Assembly: GCA_030737835.1 (NCBI GenBank)
Contig: JAUJYN010000013.1
Coordinates: 4,945,427-5,009,426, forward strand
From: Acorus gramineus
Lineage: Eukaryota > Streptophyta > Magnoliopsida > Acorales > Acoraceae
Reading direction: 5' to 3'
Length of the DNA stretch: 64,000 nt
In this document: positions 1-11,233 of the stretch, piece after piece
Layout: the number at the start of each line of letters is the position of its first letter
Position numbering within the stretch: position 1 is the stretch's first letter
Made by a program: the position numbers and the translations under genes
The notes under the pieces: model-generated
Databases searched by the model: none
What the model saw: the letters and a program-made list of their open reading frames with translations, nothing else
Told to the model about the DNA's origin: nothing

Positions 1-278
1 GAAAAAATGGTGTATGTATGTTTTAAATGGATGATTTTTGGTAATTAAGCAGGTATATGCATCCTAATGGGCTGTTCGCACAGGCTATACGTAACAGCCT
101 ATTTAAATTGTACGTAACATCACTCTTCCTAATAACCGGGCCCATTAAGGCTCAGGCCCATGGCTAAGGCCTGGGCCTGGTTTTTTTGCTCCAGGCCGGC
201 CATTCTGGCTCCATTGGCCGAATAGGCTCACGGCCTAAGCTCAGGGCTCTGTTTTCACGAACCGGCCCGTTGTCGAAG
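1..278. other. Non-coding, GGGCC-rich stretch left of gene B
   Basis: No exon is recognisable. Bases 135-275 are rich in GGCC words and have partly inverted ends (AACCGGGCCC near 135 and AACCGGCCCG near 260), suggesting a small decayed inverted-repeat element. The same sequence follows gene D at 45530-45801. If gene B is transcribed leftwards, this lies in its first intron. Confidence 0.5.
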
Positions 279-647
279 TAGGGGTGATAAACGAGCTGAA
301 CGAGCTTTGACATCTTTACGCTCGGCTAGTTTATAAATGAATCGAGCCAAGCTCATGAACTTAAATAAGCCTAGTATTTTTATTCAATTTAGGGTTTTTA
401 AGGGTTGAAAATAAAATTTTAGCCTTAACAAATCGAGCTCACCAATTTAAACGAGCATAACCTTGTATTGATTTAGTATTCTGATTTTACAAACGAGTTG
501 TGCTAAGCTTCAATCAAGTTTTTTTTACAATACAAATAAGTTTAATTGAGCTTTAAAAATTGTTTAAGCTAGATTTATTTGTTTAATTGAACGAGTCTGA
601 ACAAGCTCCAATTGAGCCGAACCTGAATGGCTCGTTTACCACTCCTA
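279..647. mobile_element. hAT-like non-autonomous MITE
   Basis: The left end TAGGGGTGATAAACGAGC and the right end GCTCGTTTACCACTCCTA are inverted copies with a few mismatches. The interior is rich in GCTCGTTT/AACGAGC words and has no coding sequence. The flanking 8-mers TGTCGAAG and ATTCTAAG agree at only five of eight positions, so the target duplication is uncertain. A decayed copy follows gene D at 45170-45530. Confidence 0.55.
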
Positions 648-752
648 ATTCTAAGGAGCTAAATGTCTTGGATGGCTATGTAATTATATAGACTCTTGGT
701 GCAGACAACGTGTAACAGCGCGACAACTTTTAATGAGAACGCCACCAGAGAT

Positions 753-781
753 TCAACTCAAAATAATTAAAAAAAAACTTA

Positions 782-818
<37 letters not shown>

Positions 819-1616
819 ATACCGATACCGATCACGATCACGATCACGATTCAATGTGTAGTCCAGACAATCACGATCCCGAAATGTCGTGCCATTGCCA
901 CACAAACAGCCCCGAAAGCTCCCCTTCTCCTTCTCATGAAGGCAAACACCTCCGGACCTCTCGCACCCCTCGCAATCCATGGCGGCAGGGGACCTCCAAC
1001 CCAACTCAAACCCACGCGATAACACCTCCCCAAAATCCATCGAAAACTCACTCACGTAATGTCTAATCGCCGGCACCTCCACTCCGTCTTCGCAGAACAA
1101 GTACCAATCGGAAACCTCTGAAAAGAAGTCCAAGTCCCCTGTTATGACAAACGAGTTTGGCATGCAAAACAGAGGGCTCTGTTTGAACCCATCGAAGAAG
1201 GGGTTGGTGCAGTTGAAGAGGAAAGTGAGTTTCTGGTCGTATTGGGTGTAGTTGAAGAGTTGGGTTTCGTCGTCCAAGGTGAAGTTGTGGCGTGGATGGG
1301 GACAGGTTTTGTTGGTGAAGGCGTCGATGTTGGCGAGGATGACTACGTGGGCGGCGTAGTCGATGGCTGTGACGAAGTAGTCGGCGTTTGGGAGGGGGAG
1401 GATGGGTGGGTCGTTGGGGTTTCGGCAGTGGAGGCCGAAGCCAGGGTAGCCGCAGTAGGTGATGGTGGTGGTGAGCCAGAAGGGGTAGCGGATGAGGAAG
1501 GTGGCAGAGCCGCAGCTCGGTTGAGTCGGGCAAAGCTGGGTGGGCTGGTTTGCATGGGCTGAGTGGGTGATAGAGATGAAGAATATGAGGGTAGTGGAGA
1601 TGGAGAGAAGAGCCAT
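753..1616 (-). CDS. Gene B: LRK10L-like receptor kinase, ectodomain exon (partial)
   Basis: First exon of a type II receptor, read leftwards. It starts at the ATG at 1616 (MALLSISTTLIFFISITHSA), a clear signal peptide. The GUB_WAK_bind region follows, with CGSATFLIRYPFWL and YCGYPGFGLHC, then a WAK_assoc-type region ending in CEGCERSGGVC and GCLCGNG. The cysteine pattern is complete and the frame is open for 287 codons. The last 30 codons are a simple repeat (RDRDRD, then SLSLSL over a GA tract), so the true splice donor probably lies near 800-835 and the annotated 3' end is only the end of the open frame. Membrane and kinase exons would lie left of base 1. Family members sit in the plasma membrane and are thought to sense wall or pathogen signals; the ligand is unknown. 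Confidence 0.8.
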
Positions 1617-2995
1617 TTATTGCAGAGGATAACAACCAGAGAAAGAGAGAGAGAGAGAGAGAGATTTTTTGGGATGGAATAACAGAGGTTGAGTTTCTTT
1701 GTTTTTTAGTGGAGATGAAGAAGACTAGAAGAGGTGACCATCACTTTTAATTTTCAATGGGAGAATTGGTTTCTGCACTATTAATTCCCGTTTGGACTTT
1801 GGAGTGTGCGCGGTTACGTAGAGTTTTTCCTCTCTTTGATGCTTGTACCGTCAGTACCGATACTGATAACAATGGATGTAGACTAAACAAATTTTTATTT
1901 GAATATTTTTTATGTGATTTTCAATGGGAACATAAAAGTGATTTTTTTTTATATTTTTGTTCGGTTCACTTTGGATAAATGAGAATAAGTTATGTATAAG
2001 AGATTGAATAAAAGTTTATGATTTTTTAAATGATAATTATAACCCTATATAAATGGTTTTGTGTTTGAAAATAACTGTGAAATATATGTATATAATATAA
2101 TAGATGAGACATGTTTTCGCAATGTATGGGTTTTAAGTGAGATTTTTTTTTAAAATGACATGTACTTTTATCCATTAACATAATAAACTTTGATAAACAA
2201 TTTTAGTATCCCCATAGAATAGTAATTGGGCATTTTCCTAGCTTAGCCAGATATGTGGCATAAGCTCATGCGCCCCTAATAGTTATATCGGGCTATGCTA
2301 AATGAGCAAATTTTTGTTTGGTTTTGTTTTATGTTATTCTTATTAGGAAACTTAAAAATGACATTTTTGTTTTTTGGTTCACCTTGAATAATATAATGAT
2401 AAGTGGTGGATAAGAGTTTATAACTTTTTAAATTGACAATTATACCTTTGAATAAGTGTGAGAGATGTGTGACTGATTTAATAGATATGATACTTTTATA
2501 TACTATTATGTGAGATAAATTTTAAAAAATAACAGAGAAGATATTTTTATTCATTAGCATAGATGAGCCCTGATAAATAATTACAGCATTTTCTTAGAAT
2601 AATTATCATGCTTTATCCTAGGTTATTCAGACATAGCTATCAAAAAATTTTATGGGAAAAACAAACAACGAATAAATATATTATCTAGTATTCAGCTCTA
2701 TTCTACGTTAACTCTCTACCACAAACAGAGGGTTAAAACAAACATTTTTTTTCTTATTCTCCTCTATTTCCCCATTATTCCACTCACCATGAATCTTCTA
2801 TTTTTTTTTTTGTATTTCAACATCCGTTGTAGGTAGGTCTTTAGACAAGTTTCTCGCTCCTACAATTTGGATTAGTTTACGGCCACATGGTTCATGGTGC
2901 CAAGGAAAAGAACTATGTATACACAACACAATGAGGAGATGAAATTTGATGCGTCGGGCATGGTATGGCTTTCACATGGGGATGTGTTGAACTAA
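1617..2995. other. Upstream region of gene B, non-coding
   Basis: A GA/CT tract at 1645-1663 lies just upstream of the gene B start and is a pyrimidine-rich 5' leader on the minus strand. Upstream of it the DNA is AT-rich, with no recognisable coding sequence. Two loosely similar blocks, near 1960-2300 and 2330-2660, share words such as GATAAACAATTTTAG and look like an old tandem pair. The matching region in arm 2 precedes gene D at 42879-44252. Confidence 0.55.
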
Positions 2996-3238
2996 GGCCT
3001 CGTTTGATAACACACTAAAACACGGTTTGAAAAATAGTTTTTAGCTTTTGATGCTTTGTGCACATCTTTTGATGATATAATGGTGATGACTGTTTTATTA
3101 AACATAGTTTCGAGACAGAAGTCAGAGATAAAATCTATTAATGATGATGTATTTAAGTTCACCTGTTTGATAACAACTTTTAATTTTAGTTTATTAAAAA
3201 ATTAACAACTATTTTTTAAGGCGTTCCCAAACGAGGCC
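2996..3238. mobile_element. Tourist-like MITE (243 bp)
   Basis: The ends GGCCTCGTTTG and CAAACGAGGCC are inverted repeats, and TAA stands directly outside both ends (2993-2995 and 3239-3241). The 3-base TAA target duplication and GGCCTCGTTTG ends fit PIF/Harbinger-derived Tourist MITEs. It has no coding capacity. The same insertion lies in arm 2 at 42636-42878, so it predates the inverted duplication. Confidence 0.75.
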
Positions 3239-4586
3239 TAAACAAAGAATTGTATTTGTACGTTGTGTGAGAAAAGAATGAACTGAAAGGTGGAAAATTT
3301 GTTCTGCTTGAAGACGACTCTAGGGAGGAGGATTAAAAATTAACCTGGTTGAGAGCTTACATTCAAAGTCATTCCTGTTAGTGGCGTAATCAAGAATCCA
3401 CTCACGTGGACCTTGAATTAAATATTCATAATTTGCAATAGCTACTATATTTTTATTTCATTTAGTATTATTTCTTGTTTTATTTATTCAAAACAAACAT
3501 GATATGAAAATAAATTTTTTAAAATATCATTCAACAATTTTAACTTTTTTGCTATTAACTTGTTTGGAGAAAGAGTTCTAAAAAGAGAGAAGACGCTAAA
3601 ACTATCAAAACAGAAAACGGAGAGGGAGAGTATCAGAGGATGGAGTTACCTATAGATTAGAAGAAAAAAAAAATTAAAGCATTTATATGACTCCAATGCA
3701 AGCCTCTAAATATGAAAGGTAAAACCTCCATTTTTGGAGGATATTTCTTTTTGTAGAGGGTTGTACTCCAATCATCTTTCTCCATTTTTCTTATAATTTT
3801 TTGCTTGGTTGAATTTTTAAATATTTTTATTAAAAAATGTAATGATATGATGTTTTATGATTTGATTAACCATTAATAAATTATAAATAAAAAGTAAACA
3901 TTATGTGTGAAAAATGATTTATAAAAAATAAAAAAAATTTGATATGCATGTCATTTAACTTATGAGAGGTGATAAAACCGGGAAAAAAAAATCATTATCC
4001 AAGTATATATGATTTTAAAAAAAGTTTGTGGGCTACAAGTCAGAGTTGAAAATATCATTTTTTTTTATTTTTAATATCTATTTACTTACCGTCAAGACTG
4101 TTTGCTCTTTCCTTTTACACATTTCTCCTCTCTTTCATGTCGAATAGAATCTCCATTAACTTGTAGATTATGTTTTCAAGTTATATCCAACAAAAAAAAA
4201 AACAGAATCAATGTAGAAATGGACCACATCTTACGGAGGAAATGAAAGTGAAAGGGTCATTTGAAATCTCAAGATTCACTTCCTAATTACCTTTAGCTCC
4301 AATGACAAAACAATATAATCATTGACCTGCAAATGGGATAAAAATGAAGTAAAAACCATCTGATGCAAAACTCAACAGTCAAATAACTACCGTCAATTTT
4401 TTTTTATTAATCAGGTGTGCATAATCATTCATCTAAATTGTATGAGACACATGGTGCTGTTATCTTTTTGGATTTCGGACTAATAAAACATATTCATTCT
4501 AAGTATCAAATTCCTAATCTTTACAAAATACAGAACCATATAATAGACCATCTTATTGGCATTTTCACAAAAAAACTTTCCATAGA
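3239..4586. other. Non-coding, downstream of gene A
   Basis: This is AT-rich DNA between the stop codon of the gene A kinase exon and the Tourist-like MITE. The first few hundred bases left of 4587 should hold the 3' UTR. Open frames antisense to the kinase exon are shadows. I see no other gene. Confidence 0.5.
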
Positions 4587-5716
4587 TCACATGCTCTCAG
4601 ATGTTAGAGATGTGGTATCCTTTAGAGTAGAAGAACTTTGTAGCTCTAATGGTTCTCCGGTGGATGAAGGAAAGAATGGCTTTGGTGGAATTTCAATGCC
4701 TTCATTTCCCTCCAGCATCTCCAAGACTCTATTTATCGAAGGCCGATCAGAGGGACTTATCTGTATGCACCACAAGCCCACCAGTACCATCTTCCTAGCA
4801 ATGCACAACCCTTCATCGTCCACAACAGCGATATCATTCCATTGATCTAGTTGGGTGTAAATCCAATCTGGAAAGTACGACATACTAGACCGCCCATCTT
4901 CAAATTCTTCGTTCTTCCTTCCTACGATCATGTCTAGTAGCAACATCCCATAGCTATAGACATCAGATTTATGTGTAACACCACCAACACTCCTCATAAA
5001 AACTTCTGGAGCTATGTAGCCTATCGTCCCTCTAGCGCATGTTAAAGAGACCACACTATTCTTTCGAGAGTACAACTTTGCTAGTCCAAAATCAGATATC
5101 TTTGGATGATAATCATGATCTAACAATACATTTTGGGGCTTAATATCCAAGTGCAAGATCCGTGTGTCACAGCCATTGTGCATATACTGTATGCCATTCG
5201 CGATGCCTATTGCAATCTCTAGCAATTTCTCTCGGCCTAGACTATGTTTCACCTCTTCATTGGAGATCAAGTCTCCAAGTGATCCATTGGGCATATATTC
5301 ATATATTAGAGCTCTTCTCAACCCTTCGCAACAGAAGCCAAGTAGCCTTATAATGTTGAAGTGGTGGATTCTACCAATGGTTGCAACTTCATTGATGAAA
5401 TCTTGGCCATTGTCTTCGGTCTTCTCTAAGATCTTTGCAGCAATGGGGTGATCATTTGCTAATTTCCCTTTATAGACACTCCCATAACCTCCTTGGCCTA
5501 ATTTATCCCGGTAGCCATTTGTAAATTTTTTTAACTCTAAGAATGAGAATTTTGTTAGAAGCATTGAACAATAATCTTTCATAAATTTTTCCATATCGAT
5601 ACTATCAGCTTTGCTCCTCCCTTTGTAGAAAATATTGAAGTCATGTGAGTCTCTAAGTCTGAGAAATATCATGAATGCAACTACTAAGACAATAATAGCT
5701 GTAGTCATAGAGGTTC
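4587..5716 (-). CDS. Gene A kinase exon (transmembrane segment and non-RD kinase)
   Basis: The exon begins after an acceptor TTGCAG and encodes a membrane helix (TTAIIVLVVAFMIFL), a juxtamembrane stretch and a full Ser/Thr kinase domain. The glycine loop GQGGYG, the lysine in AAKIL, HLDIKPQN with the catalytic Asp, DFGLAK and APE are all visible. Leu stands before the catalytic Asp, so it is a non-RD kinase. It is one residue shorter than the gene C exon. The domain lies in the cytosol in this family. It is intact although its ectodomain exon is not. Confidence 0.88.
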
Positions 5717-5897
5717 CTGCAAGTTATAATGAAGAGAATGAGAATGATGAATAGTGAGCAATTATATAGAATAATTAGGTTTCTAAGACCAAATTGATCT
5801 ATTGACTTTATGAATTAAGCAAGAGATAATTGTCCAAATGAAATTGTAAATTGAAAAATCAATGAGAACGTTAATCCAGGCAAGCAAAGTGAAATAC

Positions 5898-5933
5898 CTA
5901 TAACAATCTTCCTTGTGATTGTGTTCTTTCTTC
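5898..5933 (-). CDS. Gene A exon 2 (36 bp)
   Basis: This tiny phase-1 exon lies between acceptor CTTGCAG and donor GTATTT. It encodes RKNTITRKIVI, the basic stretch before the membrane helix. The identical exon lies in gene C at 39926-39961. It was assigned because both joins keep the frame and the order matches the family. Confidence 0.75.
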   Translation of the reverse strand, partial: EERTQSQGRLL

Positions 5934-6382
5934 CTGCAAGGTGTAGAGCCATTTATATTAGTCATACAATAAATGTTGGAAATTATAGTTTAAAATATAT
6001 GAAGAGATGCTTCTAACCACCGTTTGATAGAAGAATAGATGTGAAATATGGTAAAATATGGGTGAATATATAAGCTTTAAAAACCTATTTGTCTATAAAG
6101 AATACATGTCTATAACTATATTATAATATGTGAGAATAAGATGATATTGATATTCCAAGTCTCTCTAAAATTGTTTTATTTCACTCAATTTATTCCATGA
6201 TAAAAGGGACTCCCATATCAAATCATCTGTCATCACATCTTATAAATTAGGAGATTCACATGTCAAATAATTTTTCTATCTTTTCAGAAAATTTGGATAT
6301 TGTATTTAAGGAGAGAGAAAAAAAAAGAAAAAAAATATATACCAATCCCAAAAGTCGTCCTAAAAAACATTACTAAATGCAA

Positions 6383-8230
6383 TAGGGGGGGGGGGGGTAG
6401 TCGATTTAGATTTTAACGGATTTCTGTGAACATTATTTAAATGAGATAGACTTTTGTAGACTTTGCAGACTTTCACAAATTGAACTCTCATAAACTTTTA
6501 CAGATTTTCACATATTAATTTTGGTTGACTTTCATAAATGGATTTCTATTGACTCTTATAATCATTTCACATACTTTTATAAACTTTCACAGATGAACTT
6601 CTATTGACACCCGTCAACTTTCATACACTTGTTTTTAGATTTTTAAAATAACAAGTTCAAACAAAAGTTTATCCAACGTTATCAACTTGAGAATCATTAT
6701 ATGAAAATATGTCATTCAAATAAATGACAAAAAAATTCAAATTTAACATGAATTATTCATACCAAACACAATATGTAATTTATTTAATAAATATCAATCT
6801 TCATATATCTAAAATGCATATTATTACAATGGCATCATAAAGTGTAATTTATTTAATAAATATTACATCACTAAAAAAAATGAAACAAAATCATACATTA
6901 AATTAGTTAAAATAAAATGAAATAAAAGTAGTCAATATTACGTACGAGGTGATATCAATATTTCATATATATGCACATTTATCAAAATAAAAAAGATGAT
7001 AAATAGAGAAATTATAAAAAAAAAACTGGAACAAATATGAGAGAAATGAAATAACTAACATCCATAAAAAACAACATAATAATAAAAAATTAGAAAAAGA
7101 AACGAATTTTGTGAAAAAAAAGAAAATATTCACAATGCTAGAATAAAAGTTTATGAGAATTCTTGGGTGGGATTGTGAAATGACGTTTTCTTTTAGGGGG
7201 AGGGCATCAATTCGCGCTTTGACGGATTTCTACGGACATTATTTAAATAATTGGCTTTTGTAGACTTTTAAAAATTGAATCTCATAGACTTTCACATACT
7301 TTCACAAATTGACTCTTATTAAATTTTACATACTTTTGTAGAATTTCACATATTAACTCTCATGGATTTTCACAAACTTTTGTAAACTTTCACAAATAGA
7401 TTTTTGTTACCTCTCATAAGTAGGCCTGTCAATCGGACGGATACGGATCAGATAGGCCCATATCCGTATCCGTATCCGAATTGGATATCCGAAAAAATAT
7501 CCGTATCCGATATCCGACGGATATTCCAAAACCAATATCCTATCCAATCCGAAAATCTGGATACGGATTCAGATAATATCCGAACCAGATTAAAATATAA
7601 AATAAAATCTTAAGTCCTAACATGGTTAAATAGGTATTCACCAAAGACATAAAAACATAAATCCTAATATAGTTAAACAAATATCCAACATGGTTAAATA
7701 GATTTGTGTTTTGCCCTAGATCATGGGCCATTGGATTTTCATCTAAATGTTGAAATTAATTCTAACATATATAAATAAAATAACAGTTCGGATACGGATA
7801 TTGTTCGGATCGGATATAGGCTATATCCGATCCGATCCAAAAATTTTCGGATACGGATTATTTGGTTCGGATACGGATACGGATTTTCGGATATCGGATA
7901 TTTTCTGCATTTTCAAATACGGATTCGGATCGGATACGGATATTTTTTTGGATAATTGACAGGCTTACTCATAGGCTTTCATAAACTTGTTTTTGGATTT
8001 TTAAAATAACAAATTCAAACATAAATTTATCCGCCATAACCCACATGAGTATCATTAAATGAAAATATATCATTCAAATAAATAACAAAAAAAAAGAATA
8101 CAAATATTCAAATTCAACATGAATTTGAATACCCAACATAAAGTGTAGTTTGTTTAACAAATAGTGATCTTCACATATCTGAAATGCATACGGCTATAAT
8201 GTTATCATTCAACAAAAATAGAAAAATCCA
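6383..8230. repeat. Intron 1 of gene A: old tandem pair of a ~470 bp element
   Basis: Two diverged copies lie in the same order, about 6383-6850 and 7190-8230. Each starts near a G-run, has a GGATTTCT..ACATTATTTAAAT block, then many ~30-base repeats built on ACTTTCACAAA and ACTTTTGTA, then a shared AT-rich tail containing CATTCAAATAAAT. The second copy is interrupted by the hAT-like element at 7421-7967. The pair is also present in intron 1 of C (about 37795-38805 and 39108-39475) and of E. Its family is unknown. Confidence 0.65.
7421..7967. mobile_element. hAT-like MITE rich in ATCCGTATCCG words
   Basis: The ends TAGGCCTGTCAAT and ATTGACAGGCTTA are inverted repeats. The 8-base flanks CTCATAAG and CTCATAGG match at seven of eight positions, as expected for a hAT target duplication. 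The interior is almost wholly degenerate CGGATA/TATCCG repeats and codes for nothing. Copies lie at the same intron site in C (38034-38575) and E (62458-62988), so the insertion is older than all three duplicates. Confidence 0.75.
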
Positions 8231-8431
8231 CTAATCAGATCAAATCAAACAATATAGGATTCACAAATCCATAGACATAGATTTTTTGTCCATGAAAATT
8301 CTAATTGACTACCTTCACCTTATATTTCTCTCAAAAGTCTTCAAAAGTCCATAGTTCATCAGTCATGAAAATTTTCACAAATCATATTTAAATTTAAAAA
8401 CATATGACAGTATGTGTATAATGAGGAGTTT

Positions 8432-8652
8432 CAATCGAATAACACTTGATCTTTTGTCCACGAATTGATGTCTCATCGAATAACGCTTAATTTTTTATCC
8501 ATGAAATAATGTCTCAAGTGAAGAATTTTTTACTTTGGTCCACGAATTGATGTTTCGATCGATTAACGCTAGGCTTTTTATTCACAAATTAATATCTCAA
8601 TTAAATAACGCTTGACTTTTTATCAAAGAGCTAATGCCCTAATTAAATAATA
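8432..8652. repeat. Imperfect tandem repeat in intron 1 (A)
   Basis: About four or five units of 43-58 bases follow each other, each with a TAACGCTT-like word and then a CACGAATTGATGTCTC-like word. The same array lies in intron 1 of C (about 37363-37585) and E (about 61787-62010) with few changes. I see no coding or RNA signal in it. Confidence 0.6.
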
Positions 8653-9529
8653 TAGGATTTACAAATCCATGAACATTAATTTTTTACCAATAAAAATACT
8701 AATCAATTACCCACACGTAATTTTTCTTATAATATAATTTATGGGCACCAACAGACTTTCACATCGTCACCGACTCCATTGACTTTCAAAGTCTCCGATG
8801 AACAAAAATAAAAATAAAAATAAAAATAAGGAAAAAATTGATATAACTTCTCATAAACTTATGAAAATAAATTTTTTTTAGAAAATCAATAAATCCTATT
8901 AGGTCCATATCTTATTAGACAATATTTATTTAAATCCCTATCGTAACTGAAACTAACTAGATCTGTAATTGACTCTAACTATACATGATAAATTACTGTA
9001 ATACCCTTTTATTATTTATTTGATAAATTATTGTAATACACTAACCAGATTTGTGAATGACTTTAAGGCGATTTATTAGTTTTACAGAGAACTTTTCCGA
9101 CTTTTATAAGTTTCAAGGGAGTTATATCGATTTTTTCCTATTTTTACTGTTGATGAGTATAGAATAGCTGGTAAATTTTCATTAAAAGACGGGGTATTGT
9201 TGTTATCAAAAGGATTAATTCAGATTTTTTATATTTTGTAAGGATTTATTTGAATGTCATTTATTGGAACTTCACTTAATAAACCGAATATTCTTAAAAT
9301 ATTTTCCGGGACTAAATCCGTTAACCATGAGTACTTTATGGGACCTGTTATGATTTTTCAATTTTACATAGACTAAAACTATTTAGCTAAATTTCCATGG
9401 AGTTTAATCAATTTTTCCCTTGAAATAAATAACAAAAAAATTGAAATAACCATGAAAATCATAGTATGACCTCGATTACCAATGAAAATCCGGAGAAACC
9501 CATTTTCACAAACTCCGGACAGATCAAGA
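8653..9529. other. Intron 1 of gene A, unassigned AT-rich DNA
   Basis: Low-complexity AT-rich sequence that aligns with intron 1 of C (about 36500-37360) and E. It contains phrases such as AACTTATAAAAGTCGG that recur once or twice. I see no exon, RNA gene or element ends. Confidence 0.45.
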
Positions 9530-9643
9530 ACAAGAAACATAGAAACAGTGATGGATAGAAGGATAGAGAGAATTATACGTGTGTTGTGCAATCGTGTTCC
9601 TGTAAACCATCGCCGCATAAACAACCCGCGAACTCAAACCCAG
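9530..9643 (-). repeat. Duplicated exon-1 tail inside intron 1 (A copy)
   Basis: On the minus strand this repeats the last coding bases of exon 1 plus the first intron bases and would encode FAGCLCGDGLQEHDC, close to FAGCLCRDDLQGHNC of the true exon end. It lies about 430 bases into the intron. The same relic is in C (36378-36490) and E (about 60797-60910), so it predates the duplications. Confidence 0.7.
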
Positions 9644-10052
9644 TTGCAGCCCTACCCAAGTTGGGTTCAACCCGACCCAAGTTGCAGCCTGAACACGAAC
9701 CCACTTGCAGCCCTACCAAACAACGAACCCAAACAAAAATTGGTGGGCGCGCAAAAAAATAAAATGTCTCATAAATAATGAACAGCATAAAAGCCCCACC
9801 ACGTGGTCCAACAGATCACCCACTCATGTTGACTTGAGAGAAACTCTCCAAAAGCACAACTCCCTCCTTCTTACCACCCCCCAAAAAAAGAAAGAAAAAA
9901 TCACCGATTGCAATAAAAATCCAATCAAAATCAGTGCGACCCAATCAAACAATAAAATCCGAAGCAAACGCAAAATTCATAAAACGCATGGAGATAATTC
10001 AAGAGCAAGAAACGTAGAAACAAAGAGATTGAATTGATAAAGCGAATTGTAC

Positions 10053-11209
10053 CTCTGCAATTGTGTCCTTGTAAATCATCACGGCATAAACAACCCGCGA
10101 ATTTGATCCCCTGATTGTTTTTGTCGTAAAAACACGACCCGTCGCTTTGCTCGCACGCCCCGCAATTTCGATCGGACACCCAATTCAGCTCAACCCCCAG
10201 ATTCAACACGTGCATAAAATTATTTTGCAGATCCGACAAATACCCAGAGTCGTTTAACGCCGGCAACATCAAGGCCTCTTTGCAAAAGGAGTACCAATCT
10301 GTTTCCAAGAGGTCATCTGCGATGACATACGAGTTTTTCAGGCAAGAGAGAGGATTGTGTTTGAAGCCTATTGGGATGGAGGGGGTGTCGCAATTAAATA
10401 AGAAAGTGAGGTTCAGATCACTGGGGGTGTAATGGAAGAAATTCAGGGAGTGGTCGAAGGTGAAGTTGTGGCGTGGTCGGGGACATGGTTGGTTGTAGAC
10501 GTCGATGTCGACGAGGGTGACCTTGAGAGCTTTGTAGTCTATGGCGGTGACGAAGTAATCGTCGTTGGGGTGAAGTATTTTGCAGATTCAACACGTGCCC
10601 AAAATTATTTTGCAGATCCGACAAATACCCAGAGTCGTTTAACGCCGGCAACATCAAGGCCTCTTTGCAAAAGGAGTACCAATCTGTTTCCAAGAGGTCA
10701 TCTGCGATGACATACGAGTTTTGCAGGCAAAAGAGAGGATTGTGTTTGAAGCCTATTGGGATGGAGGGGCCGGTGTCGCAATTAAATAAGAAAGTGAGAT
10801 TCAGATCACTGGGGGTGTAATGAAAGAAATTCAGGGAGTGGTCGAAGGTGAAGTTGTGGCGTGGTCGGGGACATGTTCGGTTGTAGACGTCGATGTCGAC
10901 GAGGGTGACCGTGAGAGCTTCGTAGTCTATGGCGGTGATGAAGTAATCGTCGTTGGGGAGGTGAAGTATTGGGTATTTTTCGTTGCTTGATTTGCAGGTG
11001 AGACCAAAGCCAGGGTAGCCGCAGTAGGAGGTGTTGGTAGTGGTGATGGTGGTTGAAGAGTTTAGCCAGAAGGGGTACCGGATGCTGATGTCCCCGCACT
11101 TTGATGGAGGTGGGCAGGTCTGGTTGGAGACGGCATGGGTGATGGAGGAGGTGAAGAAGAAGAAGAATATGATGAGGGTGGTGGAGATGGGGATGGAGAG
11201 AAGGGCCAT
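10053..11209 (-). pseudogene. Gene A ectodomain exon with internal tandem duplication
   Basis: The signal peptide and the GUB_WAK_bind region (CGDISIRYPFWL, YCGYPGFGL) are intact and nearly identical to gene C. After the first WAK_assoc part (TDWYSFCKEA, LPALNDSGY) the sequence jumps back and repeats about 388 bases from LPNDDYF onward, out of frame. The second unit then continues normally to GCLCRDDLQGHNC and donor GTACAA. The second unit is a mosaic: it shares FVTAIDYKALKV and the shorter CDTPSIP with gene E, but NFTFDH and HYTPSD with gene C. This points to unequal exchange between paralogues. Confidence 0.82.
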
Positions 11210-11233
11210 TGGAGAGGAAGGATGATGACATGG

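Larger units (their letters stand above)
4587..11209 (-). pseudogene. Gene A: LRK10L-like receptor kinase, damaged copy
   Basis: The layout is that of gene C: exon 1 at 11209-10053, a 36-base exon 2 at 5933-5898 and a kinase exon at 5716-4587, with the same phase-1 junctions. Exon 1 is broken. About 388 bases of the ectodomain (roughly 10180-10570 and 10571-10960) are present twice in tandem, which shifts the frame after NNFGHVLNL. The region upstream of the start is unrelated to the promoter shared by C and E. A 4-base insertion puts the first ATG (11231) out of frame with the MALLSIP start at 11209. A transcript would give at most a secreted 263-residue fragment. The kinase exon remains open, so decay is recent. 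I infer a pseudogene; splicing around the duplication cannot be excluded. Confidence 0.8.
1..11233 (-). repeat. Arm 1 of long inverted duplication
   Basis: Read on the minus strand, this block matches 35169-45801 base for base with scattered differences, carrying genes A and B against C and D. The match reaches the first base of the window, so the true left end may lie outside. The right end is sharp: after CATGG at 11229-11233 the two copies share nothing. That point lies two bases upstream of the ATG used in gene C. The arms are 24 kb apart and hold the genes in divergent orientation. Confidence 0.93.

Noticed and set aside
1063-1635. 190-codon His/Pro/Leu-rich frame overlapping gene B
   Set aside because: It is a shadow of the ectodomain exon in another frame. 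Similar shadows occur at 10806-11231, 35164-35592 and 44314-44784.
4417-4845. 142-codon frame on the plus strand
   Set aside because: It is antisense to the gene A kinase exon, with no domain of its own. The mirror frame occurs at 41017-41445.
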